Part shown: piece after piece, positions 25,656-35,142 of the stretch
Numbering within the stretch: the stretch's first letter is position 1
Layout: every line of letters begins with the position of its first letter
Assembly (NCBI RefSeq): GCF_022832975.1
Contig: NZ_CP094846.1
Span: 806,001-870,000, forward strand
Direction of reading: 5' to 3'
Length of the DNA: 64,000 nucleotides
From: Ornithobacterium rhinotracheale
GTDB lineage: Bacteria; Bacteroidota; Bacteroidia; Flavobacteriales; Weeksellaceae
Program-made: the position numbers and the translations under genes
Notes under the pieces: model-generated
Told to the model about the DNA's origin: nothing
Database searches by the model: none
The model's input: only the letters and a program-made list of their open reading frames with translations

Positions 25656-26333
25656 ATGAAAAATTACTTTTTGAGTCTGTTGTTTTTATGCTTATGCGTG
25701 AGTGTGGGAGCGCAAGAAAAAATAAAATTAAGCCAAGTTGATATAGATAATAAAACTTCTTATTTTAAATTCAAAGAATCTCTAAATTCAGAGAATGGAT
25801 TTAAGGAAAAGGATAACTTGAAATTTAAAGGTGAGTATATAAAGGAGGGAGAATTAATACCTTTTGAAGGTGAAATATCATATAAGTTTTTTAGTAGAAA
25901 AGGAAATATAAAAATTTCTAGAATAAATTTTACTGAAAAAAATAGTTATAGAGAGATTATTGAACCAATTTTGAAAAGGTCGATAGAATTGTCTTATTAT
26001 CCTTATTTCCTTATCCTAAATGATAGGATGGTTAAATTAAATTGTAATTTAGATAAAAATGGAAATTACTTATTTAAGCCACTTACAGAAGATAATAAGA
26101 AAGTAACAAAAGAAGATAAGAATGCTAATTTTTATTTTTCACTGAGTCTTAACAAAGAGAACCGAATACAACATGTAAAATCAGAGATAATGGATTCGGA
26201 AAATACAGATTATATGATAGAAACAGAATATGGAATGATTACAAATGAAGTAGTTATAAAATCTGCTTTTATAAAACTAACGAATATACATTCTAAAAAT
26301 ACGATAGAAATAAGATTTTCAAGAGAAGATTAA
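25656..26333 (+). CDS. Secreted paralogue, array member 4 (leader type A)
   Basis: Protein of 225 residues with signal peptide MKNYFLSLLFLCLCVSVGAQ, shared with member 1, and a diverged mature part (FKGEYIKEGELIPFEGEISY, SYYPYFLILNDRMVKLNC, IEIRFSRED at the end). The pattern of a KG-Y strand, a PY-F-L segment in the middle and a final amphipathic strand repeats that of members 1-3, which makes all four one family. It starts 6 bases after member 3. Function unknown. Confidence 0.76.
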   Translation: MKNYFLSLLFLCLCVSVGAQEKIKLSQVDIDNKTSYFKFKESLNSENGFKEKDNLKFKGEYIKEGELIPFEGEISYKFFSRKGNIKISRINFTEKNSYREIIEPILKRSIELSYYPYFLILNDRMVKLNCNLDKNGNYLFKPLTEDNKKVTKEDKNANFYFSLSLNKENRIQHVKSEIMDSENTDYMIETEYGMITNEVVIKSAFIKLTNIHSKNTIEIRFSRED

Positions 26334-26427
26334 TAAAAAAATTAAAATCTCTCACTATTATTTTTTAAGTAGTAATTCCTTTCGTCTTATTTTCTATTTA
26401 GTATTGAGGTTCTAAAAAAGAAAATCA

Positions 26428-26435
26428 TATCTTTG
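26428..26435 (+). promoter_or_regulatory. -7 promoter box before the ABC-permease fragment
   Basis: TATCTTTG, a perfect TAnnTTTG, 26 bases before the ATG at 26462. Confidence 0.5.
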
Positions 26436-26461
26436 GTAGGATTTGGTGAATTAAAGTCTGA

Positions 26462-26710
26462 ATGAATCAATATATTAAACTTCAATATATTATGCTCAAT
26501 CGTAAGATGATTGATGAGGGGCTTGCTCCTATATTGGGGTATGTGCTTATTCCAGTGGCTTTTTTTTATTTGTCAAATTTTCTTTTTCAGAAAATTGATT
26601 TTGCCAATTATTTAATGGTGCTTGCGTCAATCATATTTCAGTTTAATTTGTCGGGAAAAGCTAGAAATAATTTTCTGTCAATAACATTTAGCAATGGCAT
26701 CATAAAATAA
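26462..26710 (+). pseudogene. N-terminal fragment, probably of an ABC-2-type membrane protein
   Basis: Frame of 82 codons (MNQYIKLQYIMLNRKMIDEG, then two hydrophobic segments LAPILGYVLIPVAFFYLSNF and ANYLMVLASIIFQF, then KARNNFLSITFSNGIIK). The pattern of a short amphipathic start, paired membrane segments and an R-N-x-FL motif resembles the beginning of large multi-span ABC exporter permeases of Flavobacteriia, from memory and not firmly. A good promoter but an abrupt end suggest a 3'-deleted gene. A genuine small membrane protein is the alternative. Confidence 0.4.
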
Positions 26711-26754
26711 GAATTAAAATTAAAAGAGTTGAAGATATCTTTAAATTAAATTTC

Positions 26755-26796
26755 ACCATATTTAAAATATAAAATAGTATGCTTTTTTTATGTTTT
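26755..26796 (+). repeat. Decayed copy of the CPBP copy 1 tail and terminator
   Basis: ACCATATTTAAAA (26755-26767) and a following 24-base block (26773-26796) repeat 22353-22365 and 22379-22402 exactly. The left arm of the hairpin is missing. The frame ending IKFHHI-stop mirrors the KFYHI-stop of CPBP copy 1. Confidence 0.75.
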
Positions 26797-26829
26797 TTAA
26801 ATCTGAAAATTAAAAATAATAAATAGAAA

Positions 26830-27342
26830 TCATAAATCCCTAAACCCCGACTGAACATCGCTTTGTAGTTGCAAAAGTGCATCCGAAGAAGGTTCGCTGC
26901 CTTCCACCGATTTTTTGAGAATCATCGTTTGCAAATCTTCTGCAGAGGCGTTTGGTTCGAGTGTGTCTTTGCATCGTTTTATAAAGTTTTGCGTGGCATT
27001 TTTAGTCGAAAAAATAAATTTCCAAGTATCGGGCAAGATGTAAATTTGCTGGCTTAAATTATGGTCATACTCTTCTTGTATAGAATGCACGAGAGCGTAT
27101 TCATACTCTTCTAGCGAGCTGCTTAGCTCAATTCTTCGTGCCAAATTGGTTGGGCGTATTCTCTCTAAAAAGAGAGCTAATCGCTCGTAAGCCTGCAATC
27201 GGTGAGAGGTAATTTCGTCGTTTTTCACATTTTGCGGTATTTGAAGTTTTTGTGCCGAGAAATATTTATCAATTAAAAGATAAAAAATACCACCTAAAAA
27301 AAGCATGGGTACTAAATATAAAAGCATGCGAATAATTTCCAT
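26830..27342 (-). CDS. Conserved hypothetical protein with N-terminal membrane anchor
   Basis: Protein of 170 residues from MEIIRMLLYLVPMLFLGG. One membrane helix (about 3-25) is followed by a helical cytoplasmic part (LQAYERLALFLERIRPTNLA, then LVHSIQEEYDHNLSQQIYIL and SADLQTMILKK-like ends). Similar proteins with the ERL-LFLERI-P-NL signature are widespread in Bacteroidota, but no function is known to me. The frame opens 4 codons upstream at a weaker start. It is a single gene transcribed leftward. Confidence 0.72.
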   Translation of the reverse strand: MEIIRMLLYLVPMLFLGGIFYLLIDKYFSAQKLQIPQNVKNDEITSHRLQAYERLALFLERIRPTNLARRIELSSSLEEYEYALVHSIQEEYDHNLSQQIYILPDTWKFIFSTKNATQNFIKRCKDTLEPNASAEDLQTMILKKSVEGSEPSSDALLQLQSDVQSGFRDL

Positions 27343-27531
27343 AATTAAATACATTCTAAAAGCACAAATATAGAAATCTAAAAATTCATATCATTTAATT
27401 TAAATCAAAAAAAAACAAAAAAATCTCAAATTATCGAATTTACCCTATTTAAAAAAATGTAATAAAATATAATTTGTAAATATGCTTGAGAAATTGTATT
27501 TTGTCGCAATGAATTTAAAAAAATAATATAT

Positions 27532-28776
27532 ATGGCAAATTACACATCTCAAGAATTAATAGAATTAGAAAATCAATATGGAGCACACAACTATCATCCG
27601 CTACCCGTAGTGCTAGAGCGGGGGCAAGGTGTATATGTGTGGGATGTAGAGGGAAAGAAATATTTTGATTTCCTTTCGGCATATTCTGCGGTAAACCAAG
27701 GGCACTGCCATCCACGCATTGTGGAAACGACCAAAAAACAAGCCGAAAAACTTTGTCTCACTTCGAGAGCTTTTCATAATTCAGAATTGGGAAAATACGA
27801 AAAATTATTGGCAGAACTCATGAATATGGATCGTGTGTTGCCGATGAATTCTGGAGCTGAGGCGGTGGAAACAGCATTGAAAATCACTCGAAAATGGGGC
27901 TATGAGAGGAAAGGCGTTCCTGCCGAGCAAGGCATCATTGTTGTGGCTAAGGGGAATTTCCATGGGCGCACGACAACAATTATTTCGTTTTCTAACGATA
28001 ACAATGCAAGAGACCACTTCGGGCCGTATACGCCAGGATTTGTTTCGGTGCCGTATGATGATGTAGAAGCTTTGAAAAAAGTATTGGAAGAAAATCCAAA
28101 TGTGGTAGGTTTTCTCGTAGAGCCAATTCAGGGCGAGGCTGGTGTGTATGTGCCAAAAGAAGGTTATTTGAAAGCTTGCGCCGATTTGTGCAAAAAGCAC
28201 AATGTACTTTTCATTGCCGATGAAATTCAGACAGGAATTGCCCGCACAGGAAAAATGCTTGCTTGCAATCATGAGGGTGTGAAACCCGATGTGCTCACGC
28301 TCGGAAAAGCACTTTCGGGCGGATTTTATCCCGTTTCGGCGGTGTTGGCAAAAGATGAGGTAATGGATGTGCTACATCCAGGGCAGCATGGTTCTACCTT
28401 TGGCGGGAATCCTTTGGCTTGCGCCATAGCCACCGAGGCTTTGCAAGTTGTAATCGATGAGAAATTAGCCGAAAATGCTGAGCAAATGGGAAATTACTTT
28501 AGAGAGAAAATGCAAAAAATCATCGACAAGCACAGCGATTTAGTTACTTTGGTGAGAGGAAAAGGATTGCTCAATGCCATCGTTATCAACGATACCGAAG
28601 ATAGCGACACGGCATGGGAGCTTTGTTTAGCCATGAAAGAAAACGGATTGCTTGCCAAGCCTACGCACGGAAACATCATTCGTTTTGCACCGCCACTTGT
28701 TATTAATAAAGCGCAAATCACGCAATGTTTAGAAATTATTGAAAAAAGCATTCGAGAATTTTCTAAAAATAAATAA
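27532..28776 (+). CDS. rocD: Ornithine aminotransferase
   Basis: PLP enzyme converting ornithine and 2-oxoglutarate to glutamate semialdehyde and glutamate in arginine and proline metabolism. The 414 residues are normal. Features are [19 protein letters not shown] at the start, typical of this enzyme, [13 protein letters not shown] (cofactor phosphate), the acidic cofactor contact [15 protein letters not shown], and the Schiff-base lysine in [16 protein letters not shown]. The next gene follows after 49 bases on the same strand and may be cotranscribed. Confidence 0.95.
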   Translation: MANYTSQELIELENQYGAHNYHPLPVVLERGQGVYVWDVEGKKYFDFLSAYSAVNQGHCHPRIVETTKKQAEKLCLTSRAFHNSELGKYEKLLAELMNMDRVLPMNSGAEAVETALKITRKWGYERKGVPAEQGIIVVAKGNFHGRTTTIISFSNDNNARDHFGPYTPGFVSVPYDDVEALKKVLEENPNVVGFLVEPIQGEAGVYVPKEGYLKACADLCKKHNVLFIADEIQTGIARTGKMLACNHEGVKPDVLTLGKALSGGFYPVSAVLAKDEVMDVLHPGQHGSTFGGNPLACAIATEALQVVIDEKLAENAEQMGNYFREKMQKIIDKHSDLVTLVRGKGLLNAIVINDTEDSDTAWELCLAMKENGLLAKPTHGNIIRFAPPLVINKAQITQCLEIIEKSIREFSKNK

Positions 28777-28825
28777 TTAAGTGTAACTTTACACACAATA
28801 AAACGATTAAATTTCAAATAAAATC

Positions 28826-29716
28826 ATGAAAATTGTAATTTCTGGCGGAACAGGTTATTTAGGCAGTTTGCTTATCGATTATTACAAAACCAAGGCAGAT
28901 GTTTATGTGCTTACGCGCAGCATCAAAAAAGGCTTGCCACCATCGGTAAAGCAAGTGGTGTGGGATGCTAAAAATGTAGGCGACTGGAGTGAATGTTTAG
29001 AAAACGCTGATGCCCTGATTAATTTGGCAGGAAAAAACATCAACACCCGAATGACCGAAAAAAATAAGCAAGAAATTTTACAATCCAGAATTGATTCTAC
29101 CGAGGCACTTGGCAAGGCAATTGAAAAATGCGAAAATCCGCCTAAAATGTGGCTAAATGCATCATCGGTGGCTATTTATGAAGAAAGTAGACGAGAAGAG
29201 AAAACCGAATATTCGGATTTAAACGGTACTGATTTTTTGTCGGAAGTAAGCCGAAAATGGGAAATGGCTTTCTATCGCTACGCAGAAGGCAAAACCAAAA
29301 AAGTGGTATTTAGAATTTCGCTCGTTTTGGGCGACCATAAAGGAAGTGCATTGCATTCACTCAAAAAACTTGTGCAGTTTGGCGGTGGTGGAAAAGCAGG
29401 TAGCGGAACGCAAATGGTGAGCTGGGTGAGCGAAAAAGATTTTGTGCGCGCGATTTCTTATATTGTAAAACACGAGCTAGAGGGAGACTTCAATATTGCC
29501 AACGGTAGTGCAATTACAAATAAGGTAATGATGGAAATGTTGCGTAAAAAATACAACCGCTCGTTTGGACTTTCCGCGCCAAAATTATTGGTAAAATTAG
29601 GCGGTGAAATCATAGGAACGCCACCAGAATTGATTTTGCGAAGCCAAAATGTAGTGCCTAAAAGACTATGGAAAGCAGGCTTTAATTTCTTGCACGAGTC
29701 TGTGTTAGATATTTAG
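28826..29716 (+). CDS. TIGR01777-type NAD-dependent epimerase (SDR family)
   Basis: Extended short-chain dehydrogenase of 296 residues with nucleotide-binding GGTGYLGSLLIDYY at the N-terminus, LINLAGKNINTRMTEKNKQE near 72-91 and the C-terminal LLVKLGGEIIGTPPELIL segment that marks the YfcH/SDR39U1 family. The usual YxxxK is not obvious: the region around ASSVAIYEESRREEK has Y and a later K, which is normal variation in this family. Substrate unknown. Confidence 0.88.
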   Translation: MKIVISGGTGYLGSLLIDYYKTKADVYVLTRSIKKGLPPSVKQVVWDAKNVGDWSECLENADALINLAGKNINTRMTEKNKQEILQSRIDSTEALGKAIEKCENPPKMWLNASSVAIYEESRREEKTEYSDLNGTDFLSEVSRKWEMAFYRYAEGKTKKVVFRISLVLGDHKGSALHSLKKLVQFGGGGKAGSGTQMVSWVSEKDFVRAISYIVKHELEGDFNIANGSAITNKVMMEMLRKKYNRSFGLSAPKLLVKLGGEIIGTPPELILRSQNVVPKRLWKAGFNFLHESVLDI

Positions 29717-29735
29717 TTAGGATAATTTTAATAAC

Positions 29736-29765
29736 AAAAAACTCAGTCATTTGACTGAGTTTTTT
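29736..29765. terminator. Bidirectional terminator
   Basis: AAAAAACTCAGTCA and TGACTGAGTTTTTT, 14 bp perfect with a TT loop, between the convergent epimerase and SPOR genes. Confidence 0.9.
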
Positions 29766-29792
29766 GCTTTATGTAAAAATTTAGTATTATGT

Positions 29793-30278
29793 TTATTTTG
29801 CTCTACGGCACCAAACAGCCCATTGTACAAAAAATGCACCTGGATATTTTTTCTTGATACGGGACATGTCTGCCGCAGCAGAACGCTTAGTGAAATATTC
29901 TCCTACTAGCACACGGTAATCTGGGCGGGTGTATACCATCTCAGAAGATAAATCTGGGAAATTTCTATTAAATTCATTCAACACGCTATTAGCCAAACTT
30001 CTGTCTTTGGTATATCTTATTTGAATTCTATAGCCTTTAACCTTAGGGCTTCTGGCGCAAATATCAATGTTTTCATCTTCTTTTTTAAGGATTTCTGCGT
30101 TAGAGGCTTTTTGGCTAGCTTTCCAGCATTTAGCTCGTGCATCTTTAGCTATTAGTGAGTCGATTGCGTGATTTACATCGATAGTGTATCCACCACCTGA
30201 AACGCTATCTTTTACTGAAATTTGAGCAAAAGTTGTCGAAAGGATAAGACCTATTAATAAAGAAAAAATCTTTTTCAT
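29793..30278 (-). CDS. SPOR-domain protein, exported
   Basis: Protein of 161 residues with signal peptide MKKIFSLLIGLILSTTFAQ and a C-terminal SPOR-like domain: VKGYRIQIRYTKDRSLANSV near 85, then FNRNFPDLSSEMVYTRPDYR and RVLVGEYFTKRSAAADMSRI, ending YPGAFFVQWAVW. SPOR domains bind glycan strands lacking stem peptides at division sites, so a cell-wall or division role in the periplasm is likely. It has its own -7 box. Confidence 0.82.
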   Translation of the reverse strand: MKKIFSLLIGLILSTTFAQISVKDSVSGGGYTIDVNHAIDSLIAKDARAKCWKASQKASNAEILKKEDENIDICARSPKVKGYRIQIRYTKDRSLANSVLNEFNRNFPDLSSEMVYTRPDYRVLVGEYFTKRSAAADMSRIKKKYPGAFFVQWAVWCRRAK

Positions 30279-30295
30279 TTCCTATAATTTTTTTG

Positions 30296-30303
30296 CAAAT
30301 ATA
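30296..30303 (-). promoter_or_regulatory. -7 promoter box of the SPOR gene
   Basis: TATATTTG on the minus strand, 17 bases before the ATG. Confidence 0.5.
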
Positions 30304-30529
30304 AAACACTTTCGAGACTTTCTAAAGCTAAAAAAAAGAGATTGTGTATTTTTCTATATATGTTATGTATTATGTGCTGAATAGTAAACCTGTATTTTGG
30401 TTTTCAGATGTCCATTTATATATCTTATTATTAGAAATTTATGGGTTTGTTTTTATTTAGAATATTTATAAATTAGACAAAAAACGGAATAAGTCTATAT
30501 TTTTTTATGAAAGAATTAACGGAGGATAG

Positions 30530-30537
30530 TATTTTTG
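30530..30537 (+). promoter_or_regulatory. -7 promoter box of the act operon
   Basis: TATTTTTG, 49 bases before the actA ATG; fits TAnnTTTG. No other good candidate lies closer. Confidence 0.5.
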
Positions 30538-30586
30538 TAATTATTAATATTAATTAAACATACCCAAATTTCAATATTATAAGAGA

Positions 30587-31918
30587 ATGGCGTATTTGCG
30601 AAAATTTAAATGGAATTGTATTGCAGGGCTCATCCTATCTGTGGTGTTCTCTGTAACCTATGCACAAGATGCCGAGGCAATTAATGGCGACCCAAACAAA
30701 GGGAAGGAGTTATTCAATACTAATTGTGCCGCTTGTCACCAGCTTGATAAAAAAGTGGTGGGACCGGCGTTAGGTGGTATTGTAGAAAAATTGCAAACAG
30801 AGCAAGGTCTCGGAAAAGAATGGTTGCATAAATGGATTAGAAACAACGAAGAGTTGCGCGCTTCAGGAGACAAGTACGCAAATCAAGTGTACGAGGAAAA
30901 TGGAAAAGTGGCAATGACACCATTCCCGAATCTTACGGATCAGCAAATTGATGATATTCTAGCGTATACCACTAATCCACCTGCGGAAAAAGAGGAGCCT
31001 GTAACTCAGTTACAAGTTGAAGAAAAAGAAGGAGGGAGCCTTACAGCTGGACCTATTATCGTGGGATTTGCGGTAATTGCTTGTTTGCTAATTTGGATGC
31101 TGGTTCGTGTAAATAGTTTGAATCAATTGACTTTAAGAGAGTCTTTGGCTGAAGGAGAAGAGCTTGAAAAACAATCTTTCAAAGAAATTCTTGAAAAAAA
31201 TCAAAAATATGTAAATATTGGTTTAGCCGTACTTTCATTACTTGCGCTTTATGGCTTGTGGGAAGCAATGCTAGGGGTGGATGTGAATAAAGGATATCGT
31301 CCAGAACAGCCGATTTATTTTTCTCACAAAATTCACGCAGGCGAGCAAGGTATAGATTGCCAAATGTGTCATACTAGTGCTAAATATGGTAGAGTCTCTG
31401 GAATTCCTACAACCAATGTGTGTATGAATTGTCACTATTCTATCCAAGAATATAAGGGTGATTATGTAGAGAAAGGAAAATCTAAGAAATTCTATACGGA
31501 AGAAATGCAGAAAATCTATGCTTCTTCAGGATTTGATAAGAATACTATGACTTACACTGGAGAAACAAAGCCAATCGAATGGGTGAGAATTCATAATATG
31601 CCAGATTTTGTTCACTTCAACCACGCACAGCACGTAGTGGCGGGAGAGAATGCAATTAAGAAGGCAAAGAATGTGGAACAAGTATGTTATGCTTGCCATG
31701 GTAGAGTAGATGAAATGGATGTTGTGGAAATGGCAAATGACTTTACTATGGGATGGTGTATCAATTGTCACAGAGAAACGAAAGTGGATATGGACAATGG
31801 ATACAATAAAGCGTATTATTCAGAATTGCACGAAAAGCTTAAAAAGCAATATGGAGACGATGCAACTATCACTGTTGATGCGATTGGAGGATTGGAATGT
31901 GCTAAATGTCACTATTAA
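30587..31918 (+). CDS. actA: Alternative complex III subunit A, multihaem cytochrome c
   Basis: Membrane-anchored haem subunit of the quinol:cytochrome c/HiPIP oxidoreductase that replaces the bc1 complex in Bacteroidota. The 443 residues have a signal-like start, a class I cytochrome c domain with CAACH (47-51), two hydrophobic segments (about 153-175 and 208-228), then a pentahaem domain with CQMCH, CMNCH, CYACH, CINCH and CAKCH. Six CXXCH motifs in all, so the monohaem domain is fused to the pentahaem ActA. First gene of actABCDEF. Confidence 0.93.
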   Translation: MAYLRKFKWNCIAGLILSVVFSVTYAQDAEAINGDPNKGKELFNTNCAACHQLDKKVVGPALGGIVEKLQTEQGLGKEWLHKWIRNNEELRASGDKYANQVYEENGKVAMTPFPNLTDQQIDDILAYTTNPPAEKEEPVTQLQVEEKEGGSLTAGPIIVGFAVIACLLIWMLVRVNSLNQLTLRESLAEGEELEKQSFKEILEKNQKYVNIGLAVLSLLALYGLWEAMLGVDVNKGYRPEQPIYFSHKIHAGEQGIDCQMCHTSAKYGRVSGIPTTNVCMNCHYSIQEYKGDYVEKGKSKKFYTEEMQKIYASSGFDKNTMTYTGETKPIEWVRIHNMPDFVHFNHAQHVVAGENAIKKAKNVEQVCYACHGRVDEMDVVEMANDFTMGWCINCHRETKVDMDNGYNKAYYSELHEKLKKQYGDDATITVDAIGGLECAKCHY

Positions 31919-31954
31919 TAAGATTTAATAATTAAAAATAAATACTGAAGTTAC

Positions 31955-34900
31955 ATGGCTTCTAACAAGAAATATAGAGGTAGTATAGAAGAATTATACA
32001 ACGATTCTTTAACCGAGAAACTTGCAGCAAACGAGTTTGCGGAAGAGTTACCAGTAGATGAATTTTTAGGAGACAAGAAATCGATGGAGTCATCGAAGAC
32101 TTCACGAAGAGATTTCTTGAAATTCTTGGGATTCAGTACAGCAGCAGCTACATTGGCTGCTTGTGAGGCGCCCGTGATTAAATCGGTTCCTTATGTAGTA
32201 AAACCTATCGATGTAATGCCAGGGGTTCCTACCTATTATGCGTCTACAATGTACGATGGTTACGACTATGCAAGCGTACTCGTAAAAACAAGGGAAGGAA
32301 GACCTATTAAAATTGAACCCAATAAAGATTTAAAACACTTAGGAGATGCAAACGCAAGGGTGCAAGCTTCTGTTTTGTCATTGTATGATACAAACAGAAT
32401 TAAAGATCCTGCGCTCAATGGTAAAAAATCTGATTGGGAAACTGTTGATAAAACTATTCAACAAAAGCTAGGCAATTTAGGCGGTAAAAAAGTGGTGGTT
32501 TTAACCCCATCATTACCGAGCCCTTCTACCAAAGCAATCATCAGTAGCTTTGCAAGCAAGTACGGTGCTGAGCATGTAGTGTTTGACGCAATAGATGCAA
32601 CTCCAGCTTTAGACGCTGCGGAAGAAGTTTTTGGAAAGAGAGTCTTGCCTTACTATGATTTATCCAATACAGAATTAGTTGTAGGCTTTAATGCAGATTT
32701 CTTGCATTCACACAACGGAATTTCTCTTGAAAAATCATATGCAGCAGCCCGCAAGCCAGGTAAAAACATGCTTCGCCACATTCAAGTTGAGGCAAATTTA
32801 AGTTTAACTGGATCTAACGCAGATTCAAGATTTCCTTTAAAACCATCAGATGTTTATAAAGTTTTAGCAGAAGTTTATACTGCATTGAATGGTGGCGGAA
32901 CTTCAAATGCTACTGCAAAAGTTATAGCTCAAGAGTTACAGGCAAAAGGAAGCAAAGCAGTTGTTCTAGTTGATGGTTCAAAAGAAGCACAAGTTTTAGG
33001 ACATTTAATCAATAAAACATTAGGAGCAAACGCAGTAACTGAAAAAGCTAATTTACTTAAAGAAAGTAATAATGCTAAATTTAAGCAATTCGTAAATGAT
33101 GCAAAAGCGGGATTAATCGGTGCTTTGTTCATTTATGATTCAAATCCAGTAGCTAATTCATTCTATGGAGCAGACATCAAAGAAGCACTTAAGAAAATTC
33201 CATTATCTGTAGGATTATTAAGCATCGACGATGAAACTGCAAAGAGTGTAAATGTTTTGGCTCCAGTAAACCACTGGTTAGAAAGTTGGGGAGATTTTAT
33301 TCCTCTATCGGGAGTATATGCTTTGCAACAACCAACAATTCAGCCAGTTTTAAATACAAGACAATTTCAAGAGTCACTTTTAGTGTGGCTTGGAGATAAA
33401 AAAGCACCAGTTGCCGTAGCTGTAAAAGCGGAAGAGAAAGCTGAGGACGGCCAAGAGCAAAAAGAGGTTGAAAGCATAGCAAAAGCTTTAGATATTGAAG
33501 ATAATTCATATTATAGCTATTTGAAAAAATTCGCTGCTCAATATCTTGGTGGAACTTCATTTAATCAAGCACTTTACAATGGTGCGGTAGAAACCGAAGT
33601 TGGTGAATCTTTGGCTTATGTAGGAGGAGACGCACAAGCTGCTATTTCAGCGCTAAAAGCTGCAAAAACATCAGATTGGGAAATCCAATTATATACTAAA
33701 GTGGGAATGGGAGATGGGCGTCAAGCAACAAACCCATGGTTGCAAGAGTTGCCAGATCCAGTAACTAGAACATCTTGGGACAACTATTTTACAATGAATC
33801 CATTGGATGCTGAGAAATTAGGCATCGAAATGTGGAATTACGGCAACGAGCGAAACGGAAGAATGGAATTGAACGGAGTTTACTACGAAGCTAAAGTAAA
33901 TGGTGTTACAATAAAAGCTCCTGTTTTTGTTCAGCCAGGACAAGCAAGAGGTACAATCGGTTTAGCTTTAGGTTACGGAGTAACAGGAAAAATTGCACAA
34001 GCAAATGCTTTAGAAAGTATCGGGGTAAATGCTTATCCAATTTATAAAGACGGACAATTAAATGCCGTAGTCGAGGAATTCAAAGAAGTTGGAGGTTCGC
34101 ATCCGTTTGCCAATATTCAGGTGATGAATACCTTGATGGGACGCTATGAAATCGCAAGAGAGGCATCGCTTGATCAATTCTTAAACGAAGATCCAAAAGA
34201 GTGGAATGAGCCTGCTACGATGGATACTTTTATGGGAGATAAAACTTCTGTTAAGAAAGTTGATTTGTGGAGAAGTTTTGACAGCGCAGATGGTCCGCAC
34301 TTTAACCTATCTATCGACTTGAACGCTTGTACAGGATGTGCGGCATGTATTATCGCTTGTCACGCTGAAAACAATGTTCCTGTAGTAGGAAAAGATGAAA
34401 TTAGACGCTCTCGTGATATGCACTGGTTGAGAATCGACCGATATTATTCTGATAATATGCAAGTCGTTCAGCCAGAGAGATATCCATATACTCAAAAAGA
34501 GGCGTTAGAAGACACAAATTACAACGAGCCATCTCAATATAAGGTATTGATTAAGCCAGCGGCAGAGAATCCAGATGTGATTTTCCAACCGATGATGTGT
34601 CAGCATTGTAATCATGCACCATGTGAAACAGTTTGTCCAGTAGCGGCAACATCTCATGGTAAACAAGGACAAAACATGATGGCATATAACAGATGTGTGG
34701 GTACTCGTTATTGTGCAAACAACTGTCCTTATAAAGTGAGAAGATTTAACTGGTTTAATTATTCTCAAAACAGTAAGTTTGACTTTAATATGAACAACGA
34801 CTTAGGTCGTATGGTATTGAATCCTGATGTAGTAGTTCGTCAGAGAGGTGTAATGGAGAAATGCTCTTTGTGTGTTCAGATGACTCAAGCTACCATTTTA

Positions 34901-35125
34901 AAAGCTAAAAAAGCTGGAAGAAGAGTAAAAGACGGAGAATTCCAAACAGCATGTACAAAAGCTTGTTCAACAGGAGCTATGGTATTTGGTGATGTAAATG
35001 ATCCAAGTGCGGAAGTAGTGAGCTTGAAGAAAGACAAGCGTAAGTATGAAGTGTTAGAAGAAGTTGGTACACAGCCAAATGTATTCTATCATGTAAAAAT
35101 TAGAAATAGAAAAAATAATAAATAA
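31955..35125 (+). CDS. actB: Alternative complex III subunit B, molybdopterin-like plus iron-sulfur subunit
   Basis: Large electron-transfer subunit of 1056 residues. The N-terminal part resembles molybdopterin oxidoreductases without a cofactor role known for ActB. The C-terminal part holds four-cysteine clusters: CTGCAACIIACHAENN, CQHCNHAPCETVCPVAA, CVGTRYCANNCPYKVRRFNW and CSLCVQMT with a later CTKACSTGAM. A twin-arginine-like motif SRRDFLKFLGFS is at 50-61, preceded by a 49-residue hydrophilic extension (Tat-type export, usual for ActB). A lysine- and glutamate-rich insertion (VKAEEKAEDGQEQKEVESIA) lies near residue 490. It follows actA by 36 bases. Confidence 0.94.
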   Translation: MASNKKYRGSIEELYNDSLTEKLAANEFAEELPVDEFLGDKKSMESSKTSRRDFLKFLGFSTAAATLAACEAPVIKSVPYVVKPIDVMPGVPTYYASTMYDGYDYASVLVKTREGRPIKIEPNKDLKHLGDANARVQASVLSLYDTNRIKDPALNGKKSDWETVDKTIQQKLGNLGGKKVVVLTPSLPSPSTKAIISSFASKYGAEHVVFDAIDATPALDAAEEVFGKRVLPYYDLSNTELVVGFNADFLHSHNGISLEKSYAAARKPGKNMLRHIQVEANLSLTGSNADSRFPLKPSDVYKVLAEVYTALNGGGTSNATAKVIAQELQAKGSKAVVLVDGSKEAQVLGHLINKTLGANAVTEKANLLKESNNAKFKQFVNDAKAGLIGALFIYDSNPVANSFYGADIKEALKKIPLSVGLLSIDDETAKSVNVLAPVNHWLESWGDFIPLSGVYALQQPTIQPVLNTRQFQESLLVWLGDKKAPVAVAVKAEEKAEDGQEQKEVESIAKALDIEDNSYYSYLKKFAAQYLGGTSFNQALYNGAVETEVGESLAYVGGDAQAAISALKAAKTSDWEIQLYTKVGMGDGRQATNPWLQELPDPVTRTSWDNYFTMNPLDAEKLGIEMWNYGNERNGRMELNGVYYEAKVNGVTIKAPVFVQPGQARGTIGLALGYGVTGKIAQANALESIGVNAYPIYKDGQLNAVVEEFKEVGGSHPFANIQVMNTLMGRYEIAREASLDQFLNEDPKEWNEPATMDTFMGDKTSVKKVDLWRSFDSADGPHFNLSIDLNACTGCAACIIACHAENNVPVVGKDEIRRSRDMHWLRIDRYYSDNMQVVQPERYPYTQKEALEDTNYNEPSQYKVLIKPAAENPDVIFQPMMCQHCNHAPCETVCPVAATSHGKQGQNMMAYNRCVGTRYCANNCPYKVRRFNWFNYSQNSKFDFNMNNDLGRMVLNPDVVVRQRGVMEKCSLCVQMTQATILKAKKAGRRVKDGEFQTACTKACSTGAMVFGDVNDPSAEVVSLKKDKRKYEVLEEVGTQPNVFYHVKIRNRKNNK

Positions 35126-35142
35126 AGGTTTAAAAAGAATTT

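Larger units (their letters stand above)
30279..30586. other. Intergenic region between the SPOR gene and actA
   Basis: No gene seen in these 308 bases. They carry a minus-strand -7 box TATATTTG (30296-30303) for the SPOR gene and a plus-strand one for actA. The middle is AT-rich without clear repeats. Confidence 0.6.

Noticed and set aside
26700-26882. 60-codon minus-strand frame
   Set aside because: Overlaps the end of the anchored hypothetical gene and the decayed repeat; no protein features beyond low-complexity hydrophobic residues.
27805-28272. 155-codon minus-strand frame
   Set aside because: Antisense shadow of ornithine aminotransferase.
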